Shown one piece after another: positions 1 through 11,383 of a stretch of 61,804 bases of DNA. The first letter of the stretch is position 1, and the number at the start of each line of letters is the position of its first letter. The stretch is from Phoronis australis (lineage: Eukaryota; Phoronida; Phoronidae). The DNA lies in NCBI GenBank assembly GCA_002633005.1, contig NMRA01000028.1:149398-211201 (forward strand), read 5' to 3'. Under the pieces are notes generated by a model. It saw nothing but the letters and a program-made list of their open reading frames with translations, did not search any database and was not told the origin of the DNA. The translations under genes were made by a program, and so were the position numbers.

Positions 1-144
1 CCTCCCCCTCCCTCTCTCCCCCTCCCTCTCTCCCGCTCCCTCTCTCTCTATCTCCCTCTCTCTATCTCCCTCTCTCTCTCTCCCTCTCTCTGTCTATCTC
101 TCTCTATCTCTCTCTCTATCTGTGTGTGTGTGTGTGTGTGTGTG
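1..144. repeat. CT-rich then GT microsatellite
   Basis: The window opens in a pyrimidine-rich (CCCTCT)n/(CTCTCTAT)n tract that passes into a (TG)n run at about 121-144. It is a simple repeat upstream of KLHL8. No coding content is seen. Confidence 0.95.
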
Positions 145-378
145 CTTGCACCAAGGACTAATGTACAGAAAATTTGGCTAATTACACTGAGTTATTTCTG
201 CCTTGATAGCTGTTGATTGTTCTAAGTTGTTATTCGCACCATGTGGTTACATGTAGTTTTCAACTATGATCATCATTTCAGAAGCCAGACGTACTAGGAC
301 AGAGAAGTAAGATAGACTACAGGTGACAAGTAGTTGTTTTCTAAGTCTTACCTGGACCTCCTGTCTTAACATGCACAG
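145..378. other. Flank or 5' intron upstream of KLHL8 coding start
   Basis: No ORF of interest lies here. Just before the start codon, a pyrimidine-containing stretch ends in an AG at 377-378, which could be the acceptor of a coding exon preceded by noncoding 5' exons. Vertebrate KLHL8 has noncoding 5' exons, so this is plausible but not shown. Confidence 0.4.
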
Positions 379-381
379 ATT

Positions 382-1432
382 ATGAGTCAGAGGGTGTCCA
401 CCACAAATCAGAGGCGACAGCTGAGTGCCCCCGTAATCCCACCCCTGCCTAGACGAGCAGACTCTCTGGACGCCCAGATAGCTCAGGCACAACGTTCACT
501 CAAGTCTGTTATGGCAGCTGCGATAGCTGGCACACCCGCTCGCAGTACCAGCGCACCCATGATTCGTGAAGTTCCACCCGCGGACGATTCGACCGTGACA
601 AAGTATGTGTACGAGGCGCCCTCACTGTGGCGTGACTCGTTTAAACTCATGTACGACTTTTACCGCAAGGGGGAGCTTTGTGACATTGAACTCAAGTGTG
701 GTACAAAGACAATCAAATGTCACAAGCTGGTACTGGCTACTTCCAGTCAGTATTTTCGCACCATGTTCATGTCAGAAATGATGGAGAGTCGCACAGGCAT
801 TGTGACCATTAAGGACTTGGATGACACGGCAGTAGAACTGCTGGTCAAGTTTGCTTACACTGCACGTATAGAACTGTCGACAGACAATGTTCAGCCATTA
901 CTCTATGCTTCTTCCATACTTCAGCTAGAGCCTGTGGCACACGCTTGTAGTGAGTTCATGAAGTCTCACTTAGACCCCACTAACTGCATCGGTATACGCA
1001 ACTTTGCCGAGTCACATGGCCGCCGAGAGCTGATCCGTGTGACTGATGGTTATATCTATGACCACTTCACAGAAGTATCCGCAGCGGATGAGTTCCAGAC
1101 AATGTCGGCGAAACACTTAGAGTCGATCTTGTCCTCAGACAGTGTGAATGTAGCTACAGAAGTGGTGATCTATGAGGCAGTCATGAAGTGGATAAAGTAT
1201 GATCTAGTGAAGCGCAAGGTCTACCTGCCGCGGTTCCTTGCACAGATCAAGTTGCCCCTGTTACCTGCAGCTTACCTCATGCAGCATGTGTCTACTGAGG
1301 AGCTGATCAGGAAAGACCTGGACTGTCGCGACTTCCTGGACGAGGCCAACAACTATCAGCTGTCTCTGGCACTAACTACAGTGCCCTCTATGGCAATGAC
1401 AGATAGGACGCGACCTAGAAAAAGTTACGCAG
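382..1432 (+). CDS. KLHL8: KLHL8 coding exon 1 (BTB and BACK domains)
   Basis: Kelch-like protein 8, a substrate adaptor that should bind Cul3 through its BTB domain and target through its C-terminal propeller. This 1051-nt exon encodes residues 1-350 plus one base. Residues 1-75 are a Ser/Pro/Ala-rich tail with no clear domain. The BTB domain spans about 82-195 (GELCDIELKCG, CHKLVLATSSQYFRTMF, NVQPLLYASSILQ) and the BACK domain about 200-310 (FAESHGRRELI, VIYEAVMKWI, LPLLPAAYLM). The end, CRDFLDEANNYQLSL..RPRKSYAG, matches the family-specific junction before the propeller. The exon ends G|GTCAGT at 1433 (phase 1). The ATG at 382 is chosen as the first in-frame Met. A short upstream ATG at 371 is followed at once by a stop. 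Resemblance to vertebrate KLHL8 is strong over the whole length. Confidence 0.95.
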
Positions 1433-3010
1433 GTCAGTTGTGATAATGTGTTCTCATGAGCTCTAGTGGCTCCTACATGCTTGGCCTAGAATGATGAATT
1501 TTATGGAAATATGATGAGTAATGCTGTTGCCAAGTGTTTCCATGTTTCCTCTAAATGTGTCATTCTAGGCATGTGTAAAAAAGGAAGTAAAAAGATTAAG
1601 CAGCAATTTCAGCAGCATTTTTCCTCATACCTTGTTCTTTTTTAAGTCCAAATTTTCTTCTGTACCACCCAATGTGAATAAGAACTTGTACGGCAATTCA
1701 TTGCTTGTCTAACCCTCAAAATAGAATTACATCACTTCATTCAGCATTTTCAGCTGTAACATACAGCTGCAACAGACTAACTAAAGTTTTAAAAGTTTTT
1801 TTGTGAGACAAGGTAGTTATCCAGCTTCTAAAATATAGAAAAACAAAGACTTTTATATATATTGTGTTTTGCATGAAATAACTAGCAGAAGCGTAGATCC
1901 TTCACCCACCAAATGACTGCAGGGGTCACTGTTGAGTGGTACCATGTTAACAATCATTGCACTGTTGAACTCTCCATGCCTAGTTTGTTATAACATTACC
2001 TAGAAATGTTATTCAGTTTGATGTGCTGGTGTTTTGACAAAATGAATTTAATAGGTTTGTCTGCTTGTAGTAAGTACTGAGTAGGCGAAAAGGGTTTCCT
2101 ATCACAATTGACAACACAACATTTGTTGGTTACGTTATATTATACTGCATTCTTGACATGGTGAAAACTAGCACAGTCGAAACTCAAGTTGCATAGCCCC
2201 GCCAACTGTAAATGAAAATGGAATTTAACATGCATACACAAAAGACGTGGACACTAACTACAGTGTCGATTTGTCGCCCAGTTTTAAGGTAGTGCAACTT
2301 GCGCTTGGTGATGTTGTCAACTTCGTGTCTAACTGCGAATCTATGGCAAGGCAGAAATAATTTTCCTAGTTGCGCTTGCACAACAGCATAGACATACAAC
2401 AGACATACGGACATTCCTTTTCACAAACTGCAACTTTTTTACTATTTATTAAGTTAAGTTTACGCGTTTTTCTTCCTTGAAATACATGCAAAAACATCAT
2501 GTCCGTCCTCCATCTCAACGTCACTTTTAACTCCCAACATTTGTATGCCTGGGCATGTGCACTCCACCCGTTCTGTACAGAACTTCCATCTTATTTCTGT
2601 GATGTGTGCAAACTGCCACAGTCTGTCTAAACAGAGTGTCTGAGACCTACAGTGATTGATTTTACGCCCTCAGAACTGTTGGTGGTCATAGCCTGTACCT
2701 ATATAGACTTAATGGGCCATGATAACTCTAATATAACTACAGTAGGATATGTCTGGGGTGTCTGGATTGAAATAATGTGATGTCAGTTTTGACTTTACAG
2801 TTTATCATCTCTGTGATAACCTTTCTGAATTTGCTTGTTTATTAAGATTTTGAGATATCTGAAATTCATCAAGCCAAAGACTTTTGTGCTTTATCATTTT
2901 ACTTAGCACACAGTCAAAATGTGTCACTGATGAGACTCAAAGATGTAAATATGTAGACCATGTTGCCATATTTTATAACTTCAGTAACTAATCTTGTTAC
3001 TCTGTCGCAG
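1433..3010 (+). other. KLHL8 intron 1
   Basis: Intron with a GTCAGT donor and a TCTGTCGCAG acceptor. It is AT-rich, with short accidental ORFs only. No repeat family I could match elsewhere in the window. Confidence 0.8.
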
Positions 3011-3154
3011 GTGTGCTGTTCTGTGTGGGGGGTAGAGGTGCCTCGGGTGACCCTTTCCGCAGCATAGAGTGCTACGACATGAGGAGGGACAAATGGTTTC
3101 AGATCTCTGACATGACCACCAGGCGACGTCACGTTGGCGTCTGCTCAGTTGAGG
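3011..3154 (+). CDS. KLHL8: KLHL8 coding exon 2 (first kelch blade)
   Basis: A 144-nt exon completing the split Gly codon and reading VLFCVGGRGASGDPFRSIEC, then RRRHVGVCSVEG. It holds the first double-glycine kelch motif and the conserved Trp (DKWFQISDM). The RGxSGDPFRSIECY signature is specific to KLHL8. Acceptor CGCAG|GT; donor G|GTAAGG, phase 1. Confidence 0.95.
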
Positions 3155-3985
3155 GTAAGGTAGACATTTTCTTGAGAACTTTTTACTACAGAGATAACAA
3201 GACTTCTCAGTGTTGTGTTTATGCATTTGTTTTTTTTTTTGAAATCTTGTGATTCAAAATTGTTTCTGAAAGATAGGCATATTTTGAAATGTGAAAGGCA
3301 AAATTAATTCATTTAAGTAATGAATATGGAAATCACAAAATTAGGTCTCACGAGTTTGTTTCAAAGTTTCCGTGGTCATGATAGCAAGTGGTTTTTACTG
3401 CCAAAAGAATCGTAGGTTCACACTCCATTGATTAGATCGGTCAAATTTTGGACATGATGACTCTTTGACTCTTTTTTAAATGCTGACACTCTGATGTATT
3501 TGGTGATTGGGAATAATTTTTATTATGTGGTTTAAGCGTCTTTGAGTAAGTTCTGGACTTAAAGTGTGCGGACTATACATACAGTAATTCTCCATTTTTT
3601 CTCACAAAAATAATTGTCATTTTCTATTTTCCAAAAACTGATTACTTTGCAGTGGAAACTTTACCAAAAAGTTGTTTTATGACATCTACACAGTACAAAG
3701 TAGGCTAGTAACGGGCAAACGATAATCTTCACATTGCGCCCTAGGCTAGTAACGGGCAAACAATTCGTAATCTTTATTTTTGTGAAGAAATTTCACAACA
3801 TTATAATTTCACGTGTCAGTCATATTGTGTGGTAAATAAGGGTTTGTGCAGATGTTCATTTTGTTCATTTGTTCAGTTCCTTGGAAATTAGGGGCTTAAT
3901 TAAACAGAAGGTGTACTTACTTTTGAGTAGTTTTATTTGTAATAAATTAAGCTGTTTTAACTCCAACTTAAAAAACCTTTTCCAG
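3155..3985 (+). other. KLHL8 intron 2 with an interspersed repeat
   Basis: Carries at about 3590-3840 a diverged repeat also present at about 17040-17260 in the KLF gene. Shared stretches are GTGGAAACTTTACCAA-like, CTACACAGTACA-like and CATATTGTG. A direct duplication of AGGCTAGTAACGGGCAAAC starts near 3702 and 3743. Acceptor TTTCCAG. Confidence 0.6.
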
Positions 3986-4097
3986 GCAAACTTTTCGCTA
4001 TCGGAGGTCATGATGGATCTGAACACCTCAGTACTGGGGAAATGTTTGATGCTATCTCTGGTAGATGGCGCTCTGTGTCTTCCATGGCTACTCCAAG
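3986..4097 (+). CDS. KLHL8: KLHL8 coding exon 3 (second kelch blade)
   Basis: A 112-nt exon reading KLFAIGGHDGSEHLSTGEMF to RWRSVSSMATP: kelch double glycine, conserved acidic/aromatic turn and Trp. It begins by completing a Gly codon and ends with AG of the following Arg codon (phase 2, donor GTAACC). Confidence 0.95.
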
Positions 4098-4474
4098 GTA
4101 ACCTTTTGTTAGGTTTAGAGGGGAATGAACTAACCACCATCCTTCAATAACATGCAGAATATTTCTTTCTGTTCTAGTTTTCTGATAAAAGTGTTGTCAA
4201 GATCGCATTTGTTTCTTCTTGTTGTGCATGTTTTAGACAACATTGATTTTGCTACAGTTTCGGTCTTAAGCCATGGTTTTGGTCAAGTGTAGTTTTCGGG
4301 GGCTCATTACAGTTAGCCACACACGCAAAAAATCAATGTAGCCTCAAATTTGCACAACTGAGAATTGTTTTTGTAAGCCTGAACAGTGACTAGAGATAAC
4401 AAAATGACATGACAAAGACATGCAGCTTAATTCGTCTGAGCATATTTCTGCAATGTTTTCTTCTCCATTTCCAG
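4098..4474 (+). other. KLHL8 intron 3
   Basis: A 377-bp intron. Donor GTAACC, acceptor ATTTCCAG. Nothing else seen. Confidence 0.8.
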
Positions 4475-4643
4475 GCGTGGTATTGCTGTAGCCTCTCTTG
4501 GTGGTCCACTATATGCTGTGGGTGGTTTGGATGATGCTGCCTGCTTCTCCTCTGTCGAACGTTACGATGTTGTCTCAGACTCCTGGTGCACAGTAGCTTC
4601 CATGAACATGCCACGAGGTGGCGTGGGTGTGGCCGCTCTCAAA
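4475..4643 (+). CDS. KLHL8: KLHL8 coding exon 4 (third kelch blade)
   Basis: A 169-nt exon reading RGIAVASLGGPLYAVGGLDD, then SSVERYDVVSDSWCTVASMN and PRGGVGVAALK. The reading frame and homology require it to end after AAA (phase 0), which gives the weak but canonical-GT donor GTTCGT. A GT two bases downstream in GTAGAA would break the frame into exon 5. Confidence 0.92.
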
Positions 4644-5528
4644 GTTCGTAGAAATGCTGGCATTTTATGTGCATAGTCCTTTTTAAGTTGCATTATTTAT
4701 TTGTTGTGCAGTTGGTTTTGAGATGCGAACGTCGAGGTTTTTCTCTCAGTATTAGTAACAGATACATTATTTTGAAGCAAAAATATAGTTTCCATCTACA
4801 AAATAGAGCTATTGAACCTCTTTCAAATGTTTCCTTAAGTGTGTCCTAGCAATGTCAATTTTATGCCCTTATAGCACTTATTGTGAACTGCAATTCATTC
4901 TGAAATATAACATTTCATGAAATCACATTAACCAGGGCTTGGAATTTTCCGTGGAAACGCGGATTTCCGCTTTTTTCAAATGTACTGTCCGCTTTTTTTA
5001 TAATATTTCCGCGTAAAAAAATCGGATTTGATATAAAATTTCCGCGGCAAATTCCTTTCTTACCGCGGTGTTGCAGACGACGTTCACCTCAAAAAGCGGA
5101 AGTTGCTCTTTATGTTTCGGAGGAACGTAAATTGTCAACATTGCCGGGGCACCTGGGACAGTGTGGTGGGATTTTCAATGGCGTCTCGTGTTATTGTTAA
5201 GCACGGCGACAAATACTACCGCTCTGCAGCCAAAAATGTGTGGGGTTGGGAGTGGACGGGCGAGCTAAAAGGACGCAGACGCATGCTACTGATGGTGGTA
5301 ACGTTTTTTTTTTAGTCCTCCCGATTTTTGTTGAGGAAAGGTTCACATTGACCATTTCAAGGCTGGTTAGCGGGCATGATTTGGGCCGTAAAAGTTTCCG
5401 TGTTTTTTGTCATTGGTCATTCCAAGCCCTGATTAACTAACTATTGTAAAAGGACTATATATGAGCTGTTGTTTTTACCTAACCTTGTTCCTCACATCTG
5501 TTAAAGGGCAGCACTGGTGTGTTTTCAG
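4644..5528 (+). other. KLHL8 intron 4 (contains hAT-like MITE copy 1)
   Basis: Intron of 885 bp, more than half of which is the 499-bp terminal-inverted-repeat element at 4933-5431. Acceptor GTTTTCAG. Confidence 0.85.
4933..5431. mobile_element. hAT-like MITE, copy 1 (6-bp target duplication)
   Basis: Begins CAGGGCTTGGAATTTTCCG and ends with the inverse, ATTCCAAGCCCTG. It is bounded by ATTAAC on both sides (4927-4932 and 5432-5437), a perfect 6-bp target duplication. CAGGG...CCCTG ends with short duplications resemble hAT superfamily elements. A close copy lies at 10890-11383. At 499 bp it is too short for a transposase. A short internal ORF beginning near 5178 (MASRVIVKHGDKYY) is largely shared by both copies, and I do not recognise it. 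Confidence 0.85.
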
Positions 5529-5688
5529 GGTTTCCTCTATGCCTGTGGTGGCAATGACGGCAGTACATCACTAGATACATGTGAGAAGTATGACCCTCAT
5601 GTCAACAAATGGACCATGGTGGCCAACATGAGTAAACGAAGAGCTGGCGCCGGTGTGGCTGTACTCAATGGGTGTGTCTATGTCATTG
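5529..5688 (+). CDS. KLHL8: KLHL8 coding exon 5 (fourth kelch blade)
   Basis: A 160-nt exon reading GFLYACGGNDGSTSLDTCEK, then VNKWTMVANMSKRRAGAGVA and GCVYVI. It is a complete kelch blade plus the first strand of the next. Donor G|GTAAGT, phase 1. Confidence 0.95.
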
Positions 5689-7239
5689 GTAAGTCAGTGT
5701 TGTCTATATTTAGTTAATGCTTGGCAAAATTTTTGCCAAGTCCAATGTTCTATTATGAAGTTTTTGCTTGGCGAAAGTTTTTGCCATTTCTGTTATACCC
5801 TGGAATAAATTTTGTTTGTTTGTTAGTTTTTTGTTTCTTTGTTTGCATGCTGCAGGTCATATTTTCTTAATTTGATTGACATGAAATTTGCTCACAAAAA
5901 TAGCTCCAAGGTCTATTGTTTTTGGTTGAAATCGGGTGCAAGATGTCACTGTGGCGGCCATTTTTACATTTTTCGCTTTGTGGATCCATGGCTCCACTAT
6001 CCTTTGAGGGATCTTTGGGAAATTTGGTTTGAAGATGGACGTCGTCAAGATATGTCAAGAGCAGGTCATCCTTTTTTCAATATGACATACGTTATTCGAG
6101 ACTTTCCGATGACTGCCGTTCTATTGATTGATTTCTTGTGTCTGTGTGCATGTTTATAGAATAGGTTTCATCAAAAGCTACAGGAAGTATGATATAGTTT
6201 CTACAAATTAGAACACAATATGGTGCAACAGTAAAATTTTATTTTATCCAAAATTTCTACAAGAATAATAGAAGTCTATTTTACTTGATCATTTGAACAG
6301 TTTACGTAATACAGCTGTCATCAATAAATGTAGAAATTTTCAGCAATACAGTGAACATAAGAAAAATTAAAAAAATACAATTTTGCCATTATTTGTGTTC
6401 GAATTTGAGGAATCTTTACTGTACTGTCAAGTTGTTCAAGATCTTTGATTTGGTGACCAATTGCCCACTTCACTTTTATTGTTGTCATTTTCTGTGCAAT
6501 TCTTTATTTATTGATCATTTTACAGTCATCGAAATCTTCAAACTCATCATCGTCATCCTCATCATTGTCGTGTTTCATTCCATTTCGCCAAGTTTTAGTG
6601 TACAAGACTGTTTCCTATCGGTGTTTTTGCCACCATCACTCATCTTTGTTGTCATTGTTCATTGTTCTATTCTGCCATATGTCATTCTCCAGTCCATTTT
6701 CCTTGATAGGCTGAGTGAGCCATGATGCACTTAATATAATGTATAAGTCTCTTCTAATGAAAGGATGAGGATATATTGAGTGGGTGTGTACCGTATTGAA
6801 GCAAAAAATAGCATTACTGGCTCTGGTCTCTGCCCAACAATTTTGAAACCTGTGCCTCACTGTTTAAAGTAAAAAAGCGTCCACCTGTGTTACCTTTAGC
6901 AAAGTTCTTTTTTGTTGTATTTTCAAGAAAAAGGTTTAGAGATAACTCAGCTCATATCAGGTGGCTGGTTTTTTTCTTTAAAAAATGGGATATAAATAAA
7001 AATATCTCATCACTGTACCAATTCTCAAAGAAATAGACCAGAACCAGTTAGTTTTGTTTTCAACCTTAGATCGAAAATGAAAATGGTTCATTATCAAAAA
7101 CCACTTTGGGTGTTGGATGAAGTAAGTGCAAGTGTACTAAAAGTCATTTTATTGCTCGACATGATCTTTATAAACAGTCCGAGACATGATGTACAGTTTC
7201 TGATGGAATAGTATTTATCAGTGGTTTGTATTACTACAG
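5689..7239 (+). other. KLHL8 intron 5
   Basis: 1551 bp. Near 5719-5741 a small palindrome (CTTGGCAAAA/TTTTTGCCAAG) can form a hairpin. The ORFs at 5839-6159 and 6351-6725 lack domains, start context and family likeness and look accidental. Acceptor ACTACAG. Confidence 0.75.
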
Positions 7240-7441
7240 GCGGCTTTGATGACAACTCACCCCTGAGTTCTGTGGAAAGGTATGACCCAGCCACTAATGA
7301 ATGGAGTGCCGTCAGTCCAATGAAGAGCTCACGAGGAGGAGTAGGTGTTGCCGCCTTAGGAGGAAGGATATACGCTGTGGGTGGACACGATGGCACCAAC
7401 TATCTCAACTCAGCTGAGTCCTATGACCCTGTTACCAACAG
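7240..7441 (+). CDS. KLHL8: KLHL8 coding exon 6 (fifth and sixth kelch blades)
   Basis: A 202-nt exon reading GGFDDNSPLSSVERYDPATN, then RGGVGVAALGGRIYAVGGHD and YLNSAESYDPVTN. FDDNSPLSSVERYDP is nearly invariant in KLHL8. It ends AACAG|GTGAGT with two bases of a codon (phase 2), so any terminal exon must supply one base and then the closing WSxxAS strand. Two downstream exons do so. Confidence 0.95.
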
Positions 7442-8168
7442 GTGAGTAGTTAAGCCAAGATTAGCGCTATACTTTTGTATTATATGAATTCATCGTACTG
7501 TCCTGCTCATTTGGATACCGTTGCGATATGGAAATTACTGTGACTTCCACAGACGTGATTAATTCTCACGTTGAACTTCAATTTTTGTTTTGCATTTTAT
7601 AATGTATAAGAAGGCACCTGGGTTTAATTAATAATTGCTTGAAATACAGACACAGAATTTGTAAGTTTTGCTGTTAGATTATCAAGTTCATGGAAGTCAT
7701 GGTAATCTCCATGCCAGTCTTCCGCAAAAACTTTGCAAGGAAAGAGTGACCATGACCTGTATTGTCATCCATGCTCACGTTGTGTTTATGTAGACCCCAC
7801 AGATTTGAAAAAATACATGGTGTTCATTGGTTGCCAAGTTTTTGAAAAGTGTAGTTCTGGCTAGTGAAGGTGTGCGGCAGTCCTTGGGATCACAGATAAC
7901 CTAAGTGGCTGTACTGGCTGAGTACAGCACATGTCCTTTAAGGTGACACCAATGATTTTATAATTAACCTCAGCATTTGTACACAGCTACATTCGCCTCA
8001 TGGCACACATGCACCAAGGGTAATTAGTGTATTAACTTATCTGTAAGAGCACTTGATGCCCTCTGTAGGCTAAGGACTGACCCACTTTCTCCATGGTCAG
8101 TCCTTGGTGTCTGCACCACCCCTCGACACCCACTCATCTGGCTTGTCCTGGCACCTCTCTCTCTGCAG
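7442..8168 (+). other. KLHL8 intron 6 up to alternative exon 7a
   Basis: 727 bp of unremarkable AT-rich sequence. It ends in a long pyrimidine tract (GGCACCTCTCTCTCTGCAG), a strong acceptor for exon 7a. Confidence 0.7.
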
Positions 8169-8304
8169 CTGGTCAGTCATTGCAAGCTTCCACACATCCC
8201 GCGCCGGAGCTGGAGTCACAAGCGTCCAGTGTCTGGTGGAGAGTCTGCGGTCACCAGCCGATGATGACACAGCATGCTGTACTGACTGTGATTTGTCCAA
8301 ATGA
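8169..8304 (+). CDS. KLHL8: KLHL8 alternative last exon 7a (candidate)
   Basis: Spliced from exon 6, the first base completes a Ser codon and the frame then reads WSVIASFHTSRAGAGVTSVQ. It continues CLVESLRSPADDDTACC and TDCDLSK before TGA at 8302. WSxxAS...RAGAG is the strand that closes the KLHL8 propeller, so this is a homologue of exon 7b in the same phase (10 of the first 18 residues identical), with a strong CTCTCTCTGCAG acceptor. The tail differs: acidic and cysteine-rich, against a basic/His tail in 7b. AATAAA follows at 8524. The product would have 657 residues. It may be a mutually exclusive terminal exon or a decaying duplicate. Transcript data would decide. Confidence 0.7.
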
Positions 8305-10478
8305 GGTACACTACAGCATGCTGTCACTGCATGTCACCGTGCTGTCATATCAGTGGCCAGAAGTTGTGTTGTCAGCATGGCATGCTGTTGGAGAATGTTG
8401 ATTTTGTTCCTTTTCTGGTTAACTTCTGGGTTTACTTCTGTTATGCAGCAAGTTCATTGCATCCTGTCATAAAGTGGGTTGGACCATGTTAACAGCTCAG
8501 TCAATCAAAGTGTTTCTCTGAGTAATAAATTTACTACTGTTAAGACTTTTTGTTAAAACTGAAAATCTCCATGCTGCAAAAATGTTTTTCCTTTCGTTTC
8601 AAATTGCTTGCTAGTTTCATCCCATAATGCAAGGTGCATTTGCCTTATTTGGAAATGTGACGTCTTAACCTGTTGACCCAAAGGTGAATGAATATATGGA
8701 GAGTTTGACTGAAGATGTAATGATTTAAGTGCACATATATCATTAGTGGGAGGGAAATTGGAAAGGTTATGGTAACTACAATCTTTTGTTTAGAGTGTTT
8801 TTTGATATTGGTGATCTTGCCAATTTTTACTGGAAATTCTTACTCGGGTCGAAGTGAATAACTCCCATTCGTGTACGAAAAACTAACTTTGACAAGAAAT
8901 GTACAAAATAGTTTGCATGTATTTCTGTGTTCCATGCTACTTAAAATTCAGCTTCTGACAGAGCACGGTGTAGTGTACATTTGTTTTCTGGCAGAGTATG
9001 GGCGCGTGAATGACAAGTGAATTTACAACGGCTCGGCTTAATTGCTTTCTTGCAATACTTCAACAATAACAACAGCACCAAAGTAAAGTCATGAAAACCC
9101 TGTTACATACAAAATCAGCTTACGAGCAACACACCTGCACTGTGTGCAGATCATGTGTAACAAATGCTAAGACTATGGCAGGGAAATGCCTTTGAAGGCC
9201 AGGGTAACACGAGCAAAGGAGGGGGGGGTACAATGTGGGGATAATTTCAAATGCACACAACTACCCAAACATTACTATCCATATCCAATGTGAATGATTG
9301 CGTCTGCAGTAGCACTCTGTATCTCCATACTGGTTTACTATGTCAGCTGGCATGTTCTTTCCCATGTCAAGTCCCTTTGTCCTGTTCAATCCGAAGACCA
9401 TTAGGATGGATATGCAGCATTGGTTGCTTGTTTGTTCAATGTTTGCAAATTAGCTAGTCACATTTTTCACCCAACTGTAAAAATGTGTGACCACACACCA
9501 AGGTTGTTGACTGGGTCTTGTTCTCTTTTCGCTTATCATCCAGTAGATTGGCATGATGTTCACAAGCCCTGCACCACCCTTTGTTTCCTTAGTGTAAAGC
9601 CTAATATTGTTCTCAGACACACCATTAAAACTATACTACTAGTCACATACAGTGTGGTACAGTAATAGGAAGATTCACATTACTACTGGTGTGCCTTACT
9701 TAAACATGACGGCTTGACTGCTGAATCCTCTTTTGACAAATGTTGCACGTTTGCATATAAGTTCGTTGGCTTGACATTTCTGTTGCAGAGGGCAGCACTG
9801 AGCTATCTGGCTTTTTCCGTTCTTTGTTGCTTCTATTCTAGTTATTAATACATGCGTCTAATTGAAGTGCACTGTGAAAACTCAATGCAGAGGCCCACTT
9901 TATTAATGGTTTAGCTAATCAGTTATGCTCGCAGTAAGTCTGATCTCACATCTGATCTTCCATAATAGTGTTTGCAAAGTCTATGCCTTGGATTTTAGAC
10001 TTTGGCTGGCCCTGTTATGTAGTTTGGCAACTTTAATCAATGTTAATGGTCTGTAGCCAAACTATCCTTTGTATGTTAATGTGATTTAAACTTCGATAAG
10101 TGATTGTGGTATTTTTTGGTGATGTTTCACTGTAACTTGAATGTTGGGCAAGATTTCTTGCCACGAGTTCCTGTGTCTTGCCTGACAGAATGCGCTCCAG
10201 GTTAAGGCCATGGTGTCAGGTGAAGCTAGACAAAGATCTACCTTGCTTCTTGTCACGCGAGTATATTAACCTTTAATTATTGCGATATTTCAGCTAAGAG
10301 TGAACTTTAATTTAGCTACGAATCGCACCCTGAAAATGATGAATTAGCAGCTTCAGTTTTAACCATATTTTGAGGCCACAGTCTTTGAAAGAAGTAACAA
10401 GTACTGTGACTAAAACTGTATCTGCTGAGTCATCCATGTTTGAAGCTTGAGGTTATACTCCTCTCTCTTCCATTTCAG
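8305..10478 (+). other. Between KLHL8 exons 7a and 7b
   Basis: About 2.2 kb, acting as 3' UTR/flank for a 7a transcript and as intron for a 7b transcript. A G-run lies near 9221. ORFs here are short and featureless. It ends in a CTCTCTCTTCCATTTCAG acceptor. Confidence 0.6.
8524..8529 (+). terminator. Possible poly(A) signal for exon 7a transcript
   Basis: AATAAA 220 bp after the exon 7a stop. Position suits a short 3' UTR, but the hexamer is common in AT-rich DNA. Confidence 0.35.
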
Positions 10479-10587
10479 TTGGTCTGCTGTGGCCAGTGTC
10501 AATCTGTGTCGCGCGGGGGCGGGGCTGACCTTCTGCGATGTGAGTCTCCACCAGCTGCGACAGGCCGGTCACATCACCGAAGTATAA
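10479..10587 (+). CDS. KLHL8: KLHL8 last exon 7b (canonical)
   Basis: The first base completes a Ser codon after exon 6, then WSAVASVNLCRAGAGLTFCD and VSLHQLRQAGHITEV, stop TAA at 10585. The CRAGAG...C...QLRxxGH pattern matches the C terminus of vertebrate KLHL8 better than exon 7a does, so this is taken as the ancestral end. Spliced total is 1944 coding nt, 648 residues, against about 620 in vertebrates; the surplus is mostly in the N-terminal tail. The strand closes the six-bladed propeller with the first blade. Confidence 0.92.
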
Positions 10588-10889
10588 GGCACCACCATCC
10601 AAATTATCTTCCCTATACTGGGGGAGGAGTTGAGCTTCGGTAGTTTCAAAGTGATTTTCCTCTGCTATTCATGGTTCAACTCCAACGGTGTTACTGTTTT
10701 TGTGACTGTTAAATCATTTTAAATTTAAGCCATTTGAATTTGTTATGTCTAAGTGTCAACTGCACTTGTTTTGCATGTGTCAGTATTTGGTCAGTTACAG
10801 TTCTTCAGGTTATCAAACAGTGACTGTAGGTTATTAACTGTTTGTAGGCTGGTCAGTACACTTCTCATTTAGAGCAGGTCAACTGGAAT

Positions 10890-11383
10890 CAGGGCTTGGA
10901 ATTTTCCGCGGAAACTCGGATTTCCGCTTTTTTCAAATGTTCTCTCCGCGCATTTTATTATATTTCCGCGTAAAAAAATCGGATTTGATATAAAATTTCC
11001 GCAGCAAATTCCTTTCTTACCGCGGCGTTGCAGACGACGTTCACCTCGAAAAGCAGAAGTTGCTCTTTATGTTTCAGAGGAACGTAAATTGTCAACATTG
11101 CCGGGGCATCTGGGATAGCGTGGTGGGATTTTCAATGGCGTCTCGTGTTATTGTAAACCGCGGCGACAAATACTACGGCTTTGCAGCCAAAAATGTGTGG
11201 GTTGGGAGTGGACGGACGAGCTAAAAGGACGCAGACGCATGCTACTGCTGGTAGGAATTTTTTTTTTTTAGTCATCCCGATTTTTGTCGGGGAAAGGTTC
11301 ACATCAACCATTTCAAGGCTGGCGCGCATGATTTGGGCCGTAAAAGTTTCCGTGTTTTTTGTCATTGGTCATTCCAAGCCCTG
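10890..11383. mobile_element. hAT-like MITE, copy 2
   Basis: The same family as 4933-5431 in the same orientation (CAGGGCTTGGAATTTTCCG...ATTCCAAGCCCTG). It is flanked by TGGAAT (10884-10889) and TGGGAT (11384-11389), a 6-bp target duplication with one mismatch. The two copies agree over most of their length, so the insertions are independent but not ancient. Confidence 0.85.

Noticed and set aside
5839-6159. 106-codon + ORF in KLHL8 intron 5
   Set aside because: No domain, lies between two well-supported exons, composition of noncoding AT-rich DNA.
8097-8401. 102-codon + ORF and 76-codon minus ORF overlapping exon 7a
   Set aside because: They are shadow frames of exon 7a; only the frame continuing exon 6 shows kelch homology.
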